A stretch of 64,000 nt of DNA from positions 1 through 64,000 of the forward strand of contig CAWGGS010000049.1 of NCBI GenBank assembly GCA_963822095.1. The letters are read 5' to 3'. This DNA comes from CAWGGS01 sp963822095 (lineage in GTDB: Bacteria; Desulfobacterota; Desulfobulbia; Desulfobulbales; Desulfocapsaceae). This document shows, in pieces, positions 15,934-24,330 of the stretch (position 1 is the first letter of the stretch; the number at the start of each line of letters is the position of its first letter). The position numbers and the translations under genes were made by a program. Below the pieces are notes generated by a model that saw nothing but the letters and a program-made list of their open reading frames with translations, made no database searches and was not told the DNA's origin.

Positions 15934-17694
15934 ATGGCAAATACAAATTGTCGGCCCTCTCTCCCAACAACATCCCAGGAATGTGAAAAGCTGGGCTGGG
16001 AATACGTCGATATCGTCTTGGTGACGGGTGATGCCTATATCGACCATCCTGCCTTTGGGGTTGCACTCATCGGCAGATTGCTGGAACATCATGGATATAG
16101 GGTAGCAATCCTGCCGCAACCCCGTTACGACCGGACCGATGATTTTGAAAGATTCGGTCGTCCCCGCCTCTTTTTCGGTATCACCGCAGGAAACCTGGAC
16201 TCCATCGTCGCCAACTATACAGGAAACGGGAAGGTCCGTTTCCATGATGCCTATTCTCCAAACGGCAATGCCTGGTTTTCAGAAGAGCAATCGAAAAGCA
16301 ACCGGCGGCGTCCGGACCGGGCCACACTCATCTATTCCAATCTTGCCCGTGCCGCCTATAAGGACGTACCCACAATCCTTGGAGGTGTCGAAGCGTCGCT
16401 TCGTCGCTTCATCCACTATGACTATAAACAGGAGAGATTGCGGGGGTCGGTACTTACAGATGCCAAGGGGGATCTTCTCGTCTATGGTATGGGAGAAAAA
16501 AGTATCCTTGAAATAGCCTCCAGGCTCGCCGGGAAACAGCCATTAGACACTCTCCACGGAACTTGCAGAAGGCTGACGGACAAAGAGATGTTGCTGGAAT
16601 TTCCCCAATATGCCGGTTCCGGTCGCACTGTCCGCCTTCTCCCCTCATGGACGGAAATCCAGACCAACAGGGACCTGTTTCTCGAGGCGGAACAGATCAT
16701 TGACAGGCAGGCAAGAAGCTGTTCAGATGCCGTTTTGGCCCAGCGTCAGCAAAGTTCCTGGCTCATCCAGTACCCGGCACAGGTCCCGCTTTCGACCGCT
16801 GAAATGGATGCTTTGTATGATCTGCCCTATTCCAGAATGCCGCACCCGAGCACCCCTGAGGTTCCCGCCCACCGAATGATACGCAATTCCATAACCATCG
16901 TTCGGGGTTGCTCTGGAAATTGTTCCTTTTGTGCGATCTGCCGGCATCAAGGGCCTATCGTAAGCAGCCGGAGTAAGCGATCAATCCTTCAAGAGGCCGG
17001 CCGAATCAGGAATTCCGACAATTTTGATGGGACAATAACCGATCTGGGAGGCCCAACGGCCAACCTATACAAAACCGAATGCTCCCGGAAGTTGTGCAAA
17101 AAGCACGACTGCCTTTATCCCGAGGTGTGTAGACACCTGCACATTGATGGGAATGCTCTCTCCGAGTTACTGGCTGAGATATCAAAGCTTGCCGGGATCG
17201 AGCATGTGTTTATCTCTTCGGGGTTGCGCATGGAGCTTCTCTTAAAAACTCCCCATTTGCTGGAATCACTCATTTCTAAATATCTTCCAGGGGCAATGAA
17301 GATCGCCCCGGAACACACCGAAGATGACATTCTCATCCTCATGCACAAAGAGCCCCACGAAAAACTCCTCGAATTTCTAGCCCAATGCAGAGCTATTGCC
17401 CAAAAGACAGGTCGGAAAGTCGTCATTAACCCCTACATCATCACCGCCCATCCCGGTTGTACTGAGCAGCATACTGCCAGGATGGCCAAAAAACTCAAAA
17501 AACTCGGGCTGCAAGTACGGCAATTTCAGGATTTCACCCCGACGCCGGGAACGCTTTCCACGGCAATGTACGTAACCGGTCTGCACCGTGATACACAAAA
17601 ACGAATATTCATACCAAAGAAGGCATCTGAGAGAAAGGGGCAACGACAACTCCTGGAAAAACCTTTCGACAAAAAGACAAAAAGTAACAGGTAG
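15934..17694 (+). CDS. YgiQ family radical SAM protein
   Basis: 586 residues. The family N-terminus LPTTSQECEKLGWEYVDIVL, then VTGDAYIDHPAFG, is intact. The radical SAM cluster motif CSGNCSFCAICRHQG carries the CxxxCxxC cysteines that bind the 4Fe-4S cluster. The central part includes GGVEASLRRFIHYDY and the C-terminal part KIAPEHTEDDILILMHKE. The biochemical function of the family is unknown. The ATG at 15934 is the only start that keeps the conserved N-terminus, although it falls almost inside the acs terminator, so the gene may depend on readthrough or on a promoter within acs. Confidence 0.9.
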   Translation: MANTNCRPSLPTTSQECEKLGWEYVDIVLVTGDAYIDHPAFGVALIGRLLEHHGYRVAILPQPRYDRTDDFERFGRPRLFFGITAGNLDSIVANYTGNGKVRFHDAYSPNGNAWFSEEQSKSNRRRPDRATLIYSNLARAAYKDVPTILGGVEASLRRFIHYDYKQERLRGSVLTDAKGDLLVYGMGEKSILEIASRLAGKQPLDTLHGTCRRLTDKEMLLEFPQYAGSGRTVRLLPSWTEIQTNRDLFLEAEQIIDRQARSCSDAVLAQRQQSSWLIQYPAQVPLSTAEMDALYDLPYSRMPHPSTPEVPAHRMIRNSITIVRGCSGNCSFCAICRHQGPIVSSRSKRSILQEAGRIRNSDNFDGTITDLGGPTANLYKTECSRKLCKKHDCLYPEVCRHLHIDGNALSELLAEISKLAGIEHVFISSGLRMELLLKTPHLLESLISKYLPGAMKIAPEHTEDDILILMHKEPHEKLLEFLAQCRAIAQKTGRKVVINPYIITAHPGCTEQHTARMAKKLKKLGLQVRQFQDFTPTPGTLSTAMYVTGLHRDTQKRIFIPKKASERKGQRQLLEKPFDKKTKSNR

Positions 17695-17779
17695 TTTGAA
17701 ATGTTTCCTTCGAAACGAGAAAACAGAGAAAATTTTCCAGTATGAAATGTCCTTACAGAAGAATCAAGATCGTTAGATT

Positions 17780-18709
17780 TTATTTTTGTCTTCCGAATTT
17801 CTTTTTGGATTTTGGGTTCTTTGATGCATAATCATAATAATAATAATTGGAATATTTTATCATTTTCGACTCGACAATATTACTTTTATATCCGTTAAAC
17901 ACAATTCCGACTATCTTCTCCTTGCCGATATCTTCAATGATTTTTTTCACATCTTCACGTCCTGAGGCCCCCCACCTCACGACAAGCACAACACTATCCA
18001 CTTGTTTTGCAAGGATTAAGGTTTCCGATGCAATTTTTACCGGCGGACTGTCGAAAATAATCAATCGATCATCATAACGGGCTGAAAGCTCCTGTACCAA
18101 TCCCTGCATATGATCGGAGCTCAACAGTTCGGAAGGGTTGACCGGTGGATTGCCGCTTGCAAGAAGTGTCAGTTTTTCTACCGATGTCTTTTTAATTATC
18201 TGTGAAACCTTATGGGTATTCTGCAGGTAATCGACAAGACCAGGAATCCTGTCCTGCCCGAAGAGAGCAGCTAGTCCTGGTCGACGCAGGTCGCAGTCAA
18301 CCACCAGACAGTATTGATCCATTCCCTGGGCAAGCGATACCGCAAGATTTGCAGCAACGAAGCTTTTACCCTCCTCTGGCGCTGCTGAAGTAACAAGAAC
18401 AGTCTTGATTCTTTTTTTATCTTCGACAGGATAGAGTATCCGGCTGCGAAGAACGCGAAAGGATTCCGACAACATTCCGGAAAAACCGGCAACTTTTAAA
18501 AGTCTTTCGTCCCATGGACGATTTACGACACTTTCCGTCTCGAGAAGTTCGACACCATTCCCCTGGCCTCCAATCTGTTGGGCTTCCTCCTTGTCAGGCC
18601 CAGTTTTTTGTTGCACGGGCTTCTCTAAAAACGGTGAAGTACCGCCATTAGTTTCCTCTGAGGAAATTCCTTCAAGGGATTTGTTAAGGGCTCTAGATAT
18701 TTTTCCCAT
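17780..18709 (-). CDS. CpsD/CapB-type tyrosine-protein kinase (autokinase) for polysaccharide export
   Basis: 309 residues from ATG 18709 (MGKISRALNKSLE, the usual opening of these kinases; a TTG at 18727 is possible but less likely). It has the bacterial tyrosine-kinase ATPase core: Walker A SAAPEEGKSFVAANLAVSLA, the A' motif CDLRRPGL and Walker B LIIFDSPPV. The C-terminus has a tyrosine cluster YSNYYYYDY before a basic end, the usual autophosphorylation site. Such kinases control chain length through a partner membrane protein; that partner is the Wzc/GumC-like gene at 19740. Third gene of a minus-strand operon. Confidence 0.9.
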   Translation of the reverse strand: MGKISRALNKSLEGISSEETNGGTSPFLEKPVQQKTGPDKEEAQQIGGQGNGVELLETESVVNRPWDERLLKVAGFSGMLSESFRVLRSRILYPVEDKKRIKTVLVTSAAPEEGKSFVAANLAVSLAQGMDQYCLVVDCDLRRPGLAALFGQDRIPGLVDYLQNTHKVSQIIKKTSVEKLTLLASGNPPVNPSELLSSDHMQGLVQELSARYDDRLIIFDSPPVKIASETLILAKQVDSVVLVVRWGASGREDVKKIIEDIGKEKIVGIVFNGYKSNIVESKMIKYSNYYYYDYASKNPKSKKKFGRQK

Positions 18710-18779
18710 GCCTATCACACATATCAATGATTTTGATTTTTCAGATTGAATTCAGCGTGTTTTTCACTACCTGTACAAC

Positions 18780-19715
18780 CTAAAGCACCCACCGGTGCCG
18801 AAAGAAAAAAATAATGCCGAGCAGAACTAATAAACACGCAATTAACAATCCAAGCAACCCTCTCCTTTTTCTCTTTTTCTGCACGACAGGTGAAAGATCA
18901 AAAGTGGCCGTATCACCCGGCAAATGCAACTCCTGAATACATTCCAGTATAATCTCCTCATCGATTGACAACTCCCCTTGGGAGAAACCGCTTATCAAGG
19001 CATGATCGCATAATACATTGATAAGACGGGGATTACCATGTGTTGTTTGAAAAATAATCTGTATGGCCTGCTCGGAAAAAATCTGGAGATTACTGGCTCC
19101 AGCCTTATTGAGCCTGAAAAGAATATACTGTTTAGTGTCCTGTGGGGAAAAAGGGGTCAGATGAAACCTGATCCCAATTCTCTGCCGCAGAGGCAAAAGA
19201 CGTGGGTCTGCTAATCGGTCGAGCAGTTCGGGTTGGCCAACCAGGAAGATACTTAAGGCGTCGACATTGTCACCGGAAAGATTTGACAGGAGCCTGATCT
19301 CCTCCAACAGATCAACGGGAAGAGCCTGTGCCTCATCAAAAATCAACAGGGTTCTGTTATATTTATTTTGTTCCTTTTTCAGAAAATCGGAAAACTCTCT
19401 TAGAAAATTGACCTTATTGGTGAAAGGCAACCCTAGTTCCGAAGCTATATATAAAAAAAACTCCTGTGACGAAAGAAGAGGGTTAGACAGTACACAGACA
19501 TTAACGATCGATTTTACTGACTTGACAAGGACATTAATTAAGGTCGTTTTTCCGGTTCCCACCCCACCCGTTAAGAGCACAAAACCTTTCTTCGACAGGA
19601 TTCCATATCTCAGGGTTGCCAGACCTTCTTTATGGGTTTCGCTCAAAAATAATGTCTTTGAATCCGGCAAAAGCTCGAATGGATTTCTTTGAAGACCGTA
19701 ATAGCGTTTATACAT
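18780..19715 (-). CDS. ExeA/GspA-like AAA ATPase with C-terminal membrane helix
   Basis: 311 residues. The opening MYKRYYGLQRNPFELLPDSK is characteristic of this ATPase group, Walker A is GGVGTGKTTL and Walker B is LLIFDEAQALP. A hydrophobic helix near the C-terminus (GLLGLLIACLLVLLGIIFFF) makes it a membrane-anchored ATPase. The group occurs in exopolysaccharide loci, often beside a GumC-like protein and a CpsD-like kinase, exactly as here. It lies 24 bp after the chain-length gene and 70 bp before the kinase gene. Its function in export is not defined. Confidence 0.87.
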   Translation of the reverse strand: MYKRYYGLQRNPFELLPDSKTLFLSETHKEGLATLRYGILSKKGFVLLTGGVGTGKTTLINVLVKSVKSIVNVCVLSNPLLSSQEFFLYIASELGLPFTNKVNFLREFSDFLKKEQNKYNRTLLIFDEAQALPVDLLEEIRLLSNLSGDNVDALSIFLVGQPELLDRLADPRLLPLRQRIGIRFHLTPFSPQDTKQYILFRLNKAGASNLQIFSEQAIQIIFQTTHGNPRLINVLCDHALISGFSQGELSIDEEIILECIQELHLPGDTATFDLSPVVQKKRKRRGLLGLLIACLLVLLGIIFFFRHRWVL

Positions 19716-19739
19716 AGATTTTCCCTTCTTCGTCCTGCC

Positions 19740-21368
19740 TTAAAGAACTATCCGACCAGTATGAACTAAGTAATAAAAGGCACCGCCAAGGATAACAACA
19801 CTCGCGGCAAATACTGCTACCCAAAAAATTGAAACCATTTTATTGCGAAAATTCTCCTTATCTGTACTTATGTAAGGTATTGAACAGACAACCGGCAGGT
19901 TCAGATACGTCTCTACATCTGTAACATCCTTGAATGAGGAATCAAGAATTGCCTCCGAAAAGGCGATTCCACCCCCAAAGAGAAGGCTGATAAAAATCGA
20001 CATCCCCATGATTTTATAGAAGTTCGGGCTATAAGGCGTTTCCGGTAACCTGGCAGGATCTTCAATCCTGAATTGGCTTCCTTTCTGCTTTTGTTCGATA
20101 TGCAATTCCGACTGAGCTCGGAGATTCTGGGCGACAAGAAAATCAAAATGTTTCTTCAATTCCCCGTACTCCCTGGTAAGGGACGACCATTGAGCCTCTC
20201 GGATAGGTGCTTCGGCAACCCACTTTTCATATTGCTTTATGAGAGTTTTCAGCTGCCCTTTTTCCTTGGTAAGATTATCAACATTTATTTCAATTTTTTT
20301 CATTTGCAGTGAAAGCTGGGCGAGAAGAGGATCGGTTTCAATAAAATATCCCTTTTTTCTAACACCTGTTTTTGTTTTATCATTTCCAACTGCCTGGCTC
20401 CCCATATTTTTTTCGAGTTGTTCGATCATTTTATGAACTCGAATCACTTCGGGGTGTTTCTTCGTGTACCGCAGAAGAAGGGCATTGTATACCCTTTTAA
20501 GGCGTTCAAGACGTTGTGCGTCGCTTTCCCCCGCAATCATTTTTCCACCGGCTAAGTCTTTCTCATTTTCATTATCCATCGCTGTCGTTTGCGCTGTCAG
20601 GGCATTCTTTCTTTCTGTAATCTGCTGCTGAAGCATCACTCGTGTTCGTTCCAAATCCTGAATACTGTCCTGTTTTGCCTGGTATTGCTGCTGCAAGGCA
20701 TTTAAGCGATTCAGATTAGCCTCCTTCTGGTCAGGCATTTCATTATAATATTTGAGCTTATAATCCCGCATGGCCGCTTCTTTCTTATCAAGAACAGCCC
20801 TTGACATTTGCAATTCATTTTGTGTATACGACGATGTTTCCGTCGCCCGATCTTCCCTATATTTCAAATTCTGTTCTATGAATTTTCCGGCAAGAGAATT
20901 GACCACTCTTACTACCTGGTCTGGAACTCCTCCTGCAAAACTGATGGTAAATGTATCACCGCGAGAGGAGGGGCTTATCAGTATGTGTTTGCGCATTATA
21001 TCAATGACATCTTCCATGGGAAGGTTTTTTCTCGCCTGCTTGTACAGACCGATATCATTGATCATTTTTTCAAGATCTGTCCTGCTGGTTACCAGTTGAG
21101 TCAGGGTGCTGACCATTTCTTTTATCTTCTCATCAACATGCGGCGACATCCTGCTGGGATTGATCTTCTGGCGCTGATAACTGAGAAGGGCTAAGGCACG
21201 ATATTGCTTCGGCATCACTACATTCAATACCAGGCCGACCATGATTCCCAGCAGTAAGCAGGCAATAATGAATACTTTTTTCCGAAAAATTATATCAATA
21301 TACAATCTAATCTGGAGGCTCTGTTTTAGGTCCATATCCGTTTTGAAAATTTGCGCCGGTAAAGGCAT
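19740..21368 (-). CDS. Wzz/GumC-family polysaccharide chain-length determinant
   Basis: 542 residues. It has a membrane helix near the N-terminus (KVFIIACLLLGIMVGLVLNV), a long coiled-coil periplasmic part (about 170-420, rich in Gln, Glu and Lys heptads) and a second helix pair near the C-terminus after a PNFYKIMGMSIFISLLFGGG segment. These proteins assemble into a periplasmic barrel that sets polysaccharide length. First gene of the three-gene operon with the ATPase and kinase. No polymerase, flippase, exosortase or glycosyltransferase is near, so the polymer made is unknown. Confidence 0.88.
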   Translation of the reverse strand: MPLPAQIFKTDMDLKQSLQIRLYIDIIFRKKVFIIACLLLGIMVGLVLNVVMPKQYRALALLSYQRQKINPSRMSPHVDEKIKEMVSTLTQLVTSRTDLEKMINDIGLYKQARKNLPMEDVIDIMRKHILISPSSRGDTFTISFAGGVPDQVVRVVNSLAGKFIEQNLKYREDRATETSSYTQNELQMSRAVLDKKEAAMRDYKLKYYNEMPDQKEANLNRLNALQQQYQAKQDSIQDLERTRVMLQQQITERKNALTAQTTAMDNENEKDLAGGKMIAGESDAQRLERLKRVYNALLLRYTKKHPEVIRVHKMIEQLEKNMGSQAVGNDKTKTGVRKKGYFIETDPLLAQLSLQMKKIEINVDNLTKEKGQLKTLIKQYEKWVAEAPIREAQWSSLTREYGELKKHFDFLVAQNLRAQSELHIEQKQKGSQFRIEDPARLPETPYSPNFYKIMGMSIFISLLFGGGIAFSEAILDSSFKDVTDVETYLNLPVVCSIPYISTDKENFRNKMVSIFWVAVFAASVVILGGAFYYLVHTGRIVL

Positions 21369-21522
21369 TCGATTAAATTTTTTATATCTTACCTATCGAA
21401 TATTAACAATATATTTAAACTCAATATTTAATAAGCATGAAAAGCCTATTTTTCTTCTCCATCAACCTGAAAAATATATTCAGACTTGAAGCTCCAGAAT
21501 CAGAAAAGATACAAGATCCTGA

Positions 21523-22455
21523 TCATCCGAGATCGGAAGGAGAAAAAGTTACCGCATCTTCAATGGTGCTTTTCCCGAGGATAAGCATAAACAATCGATC
21601 AAGACCGAATGCTATTCCTGCACAGGAATCCAACCTATCAAGGGCGGAAAGAAAGCGCTCAGGCATTCCAAACGGATGTAATCCACTCTCTTCAATATAT
21701 CGTAATTCATCGCCAAAACGCTTTCGCTGTTCATTGCTATCCGTCAATTCAGAAAAGCCATTGGCCAACTCAATTCCCTGTATATACAGCTCAAACCGTT
21801 CTGCAACCTCTGGGTTCCCTTCCTTTGCCTTGGCAAGAGATGCAAGCGCCACGGGATAATCATAAAGAAAAGCAGGAATTTTCCGCCCGAGATGGGGCTC
21901 AACATACTCCACCAAAAACGCATCAAACCGACCGCTTTTTACTGCGTGCCCGGCTGAAATTGGGCTAAAACGCCTAAAAGCTTCAGTAACTGTAAGCCTT
22001 TCCCACGCTGTGGTCAAATCAACAATTTCTTTTCCTGCAAAAATACTTTTCGGAGACAATGATACAAGATCAGGAAAGGATGCAATGAACGTCTCTTTAA
22101 GAAACCCAAACAGACTCTCGCAATCACGCATGAGATCATGATAATCGGCCCCAGTCCGATACCATTCGAGCATCAAGAACTCCTCGAGATGAAGACGTCC
22201 TTTTTCCCGGGCCCTAAAACAGGGGCAGATTTGAAATATCTTGTCACAACCTGAAGCCAACAGACGTTTCATGCACAATTCAGGGGAGGCCTGCAAAAAC
22301 CATTTACCCGATCTAAGTGGCCGGATATATCTTTCCGGTATAATGACAGGTTGACGAACAGGAGTATCCACCTCCAGAAACCCCTGTTCGAAAAAATACC
22401 GCCGGATGAAGCGAAAAAGAGCCGCCCGCAAGTGCAGTTCTTTTAGGGAGAGCAT
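21523..22455 (-). CDS. epmA: Elongation factor P--beta-lysine ligase EpmA (LysRS-like)
   Basis: 310 residues: a class II aminoacyl-tRNA synthetase catalytic core without anticodon-binding domain, as expected for EpmA (also called GenX, PoxA, YjeA). Class II motifs show as FLEVDTPVRQPVIIPE (motif 1), ICPCFRAREKGRLHLEEFLMLEW (motif 2) and GIAFGLDRLFMLILG (motif 3). EpmA attaches a lysine derivative to the conserved lysine of EF-P. The efp gene is 5 bp upstream on the same strand. The 2,3-aminomutase EpmB and hydroxylase EpmC are not in the window. Confidence 0.93.
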   Translation of the reverse strand: MLSLKELHLRAALFRFIRRYFFEQGFLEVDTPVRQPVIIPERYIRPLRSGKWFLQASPELCMKRLLASGCDKIFQICPCFRAREKGRLHLEEFLMLEWYRTGADYHDLMRDCESLFGFLKETFIASFPDLVSLSPKSIFAGKEIVDLTTAWERLTVTEAFRRFSPISAGHAVKSGRFDAFLVEYVEPHLGRKIPAFLYDYPVALASLAKAKEGNPEVAERFELYIQGIELANGFSELTDSNEQRKRFGDELRYIEESGLHPFGMPERFLSALDRLDSCAGIAFGLDRLFMLILGKSTIEDAVTFSPSDLG

Positions 22456-22460
22456 TCGAG

Positions 22461-23024
22461 TTATTCTTTTACTCTGGTAACGTATTGGCCGGTTCGGGTA
22501 TCAATTTGAATTTTATCACCCTCTACAACAAAGGGGGGAACCTGCAGCACATAGCCCGTCTCGACGGTAACCGGTTTGGTATCGGTGCCGGAAGTGTCTC
22601 CTTTGGCCCAGGGATCAGCCCGTATAACCTCCAGATTTACAAAAATCGGCAGACTCACGTCAATGGGTTTTCCTTCGAAAAGGAGTACCTGCAGCTCCAT
22701 ATTATCAATGAGAAAATTGGTGTTGTCTCCCAATTGTTCTTTGGTGATGAACATCTGCTCATAATTTTCGTTATCCATAAAAAAGTAATCGTTGCCCTGA
22801 TTATACAGATATTGCATCTTTCTCTCGTCGAGATCTGCTTTTTCGAATTTATCATTGGAGCGATAGGTTTGAGTGAACTGATTCCCGGATATCATATTAC
22901 GCATTTTACACCTATACAGGGCCTGGCCTTTTCCGGGTTTCGAAAATTCAAAATCCGTTACAATATAGGGGCTTCCGTCGATCTGTATTTTCAAGCCTTT
23001 ACGCAAATCAGAGGCAGTGTACAT
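22461..23024 (-). CDS. efp: Elongation factor P
   Basis: 187 residues, the standard three-domain EF-P. It relieves ribosome stalling at polyproline stretches. The modification loop reads KPGKGQALYRCKM, with the modifiable lysine at residue 32. The C-terminal domain has GDKIQIDTRTGQYVTRV. It is the first gene of a two-gene minus-strand unit with epmA, which supports modification by (beta-)lysylation. The start ATG at 23024 gives the normal N-terminus YTASDLRKGLKIQIDG. Confidence 0.96.
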   Translation of the reverse strand: MYTASDLRKGLKIQIDGSPYIVTDFEFSKPGKGQALYRCKMRNMISGNQFTQTYRSNDKFEKADLDERKMQYLYNQGNDYFFMDNENYEQMFITKEQLGDNTNFLIDNMELQVLLFEGKPIDVSLPIFVNLEVIRADPWAKGDTSGTDTKPVTVETGYVLQVPPFVVEGDKIQIDTRTGQYVTRVKE

Positions 23025-23328
23025 AACTCATCTCCATAATATCGATTATATCAAAGTATTTTCATAGGGTTAATATCTTGCCGGATACATACAGCTCCAT
23101 GCATCCCTTACAAAGCCAAAGCAAGATAATAGATTGCATAATATACCTATTTCATGGCCTTTTGCGCAACCGCTATCGGCATTTTTTCGGTTGTTCCGAT
23201 TTTTATGGCTTTTTTGTCCTTTGGTTATGACTTCTTTCCGATTTGAAGAAAATTGGATATACTGATATCTTTATCACTGCTTCTACTCTTTGAACAAGGC
23301 ATATATTTTCCCCTTTTGGGAGGACATT

Positions 23329-23823
23329 ATGGTCACCATCGGCATCCTCTCCGATACACATATTTCCAGCTGTACTGAGTCCTTTAACATTCAGATTACA
23401 AAAGCATTTTCAGATTGTGAGGTCATTATCCATGCAGGCGACCTCACCAATTTTTCTATCCTTGAGGCCTTTGCAGAAAAGACGGTTTATGCAGTCCATG
23501 GAAACATGTGCACCGAGGCGACGAAACGTCTGCTTCCCTTCGACAGGTTGATCAAGATAGAGGGATATGCGATCGGAATCTGCCATGGAGCAGGTCCGGC
23601 TGCAAACATCGAAGAGCGACTTTGGGATCTTTTTCCCGAGGCCGACTGTATCATCTTCGGTCACACTCATTCGCCGCTTTGTGAAAAACGAGGTGGTGTC
23701 CTGTTTATAAATCCAGGTAGTTTCAGATCTTCCGGCCTCTACGGTGCTCCGCCTTCCTATGCCATCCTTTCCATTGACGAGAATGGATTACGGGCAAAAA
23801 TTCACACGCTAAAACAGCTATGA
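23329..23823 (+). CDS. YfcE-type metallophosphoesterase
   Basis: 164 residues from ATG 23329, which has a good ribosome-binding site (GGGAGG, 5 nt upstream). Metal-binding motifs of the calcineurin-like fold are present in order: GILSDTHIS, HAGDLTN, VHGNMC, CHGAG and FGHTHSP, then FINPGSFRS. The family includes YfcE and MJ0936, phosphodiesterases of unclear natural substrate. Its stop overlaps the start of the HIT gene (ATGA), so the two are coupled. Confidence 0.88.
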   Translation: MVTIGILSDTHISSCTESFNIQITKAFSDCEVIIHAGDLTNFSILEAFAEKTVYAVHGNMCTEATKRLLPFDRLIKIEGYAIGICHGAGPAANIEERLWDLFPEADCIIFGHTHSPLCEKRGGVLFINPGSFRSSGLYGAPPSYAILSIDENGLRAKIHTLKQL

Positions 23824-24329
23824 AAACCTTCTGGACCCCATGGCGAATAGAACATGTTCGAGGCACTGCGCCCCCGGTTGACGGTTGTCTTTTTGAACCT
23901 CCCGGAAATTCATGCTCTGATGAGAATTTCCTTCTGCTCTATCGAGACCAAAAGGTTGTTGTTCTGCTCAACAGGTACCCCTATGCCAATGGCCATCTCC
24001 TTATCGCCCCGATCCGGCATATCACCTCCATCGTCGAGTTGCATTCGGACGAAAACCTGGCCCTCATGGAAATGCTGCAATTTTGTTCCACCCTGCTCAT
24101 GGATAAGCTTTCTCCGGATGGCCTGAATATCGGCTGCAATATCGGGAAATCCGCAGGTGCCGGTATTGCCGATCATCTCCACTTTCATATTGTTCCACGT
24201 TGGGACGGTGATCACAATTTCATGTCTGTACTTGCCGATGTCAGGACGATTCCCGAACACATACAGGCAACCTTCAACCTTTTACATCCGGAATTTACAA
24301 AAATTCAACCGGATCAACTCGTCAGATAA
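23820..24329 (+). CDS. HIT family hydrolase (AP4A phosphorylase-like)
   Basis: 169 residues. The WTPWRIEHVRG opening and the catalytic triad region HLHFHIVPRW, preceded by GLNIGCNIGKSAGAGI, place it in the HIT nucleotide-binding family close to the Ap4A phosphorylase branch common in anaerobes. It probably acts on dinucleoside polyphosphates or nucleoside phosphoramidates; the exact substrate is not fixed by sequence. Overlaps the phosphoesterase gene by 4 bp and ends 1 bp before mutS, so the three form one operon. Confidence 0.88.
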   Translation: MKTFWTPWRIEHVRGTAPPVDGCLFEPPGNSCSDENFLLLYRDQKVVVLLNRYPYANGHLLIAPIRHITSIVELHSDENLALMEMLQFCSTLLMDKLSPDGLNIGCNIGKSAGAGIADHLHFHIVPRWDGDHNFMSVLADVRTIPEHIQATFNLLHPEFTKIQPDQLVR

Positions 24330-24330
24330 T

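Noticed and set aside
24157..24330. Upstream extension of mutS
   Set aside because: It is the HIT gene read in another frame; the family start is at 24331.
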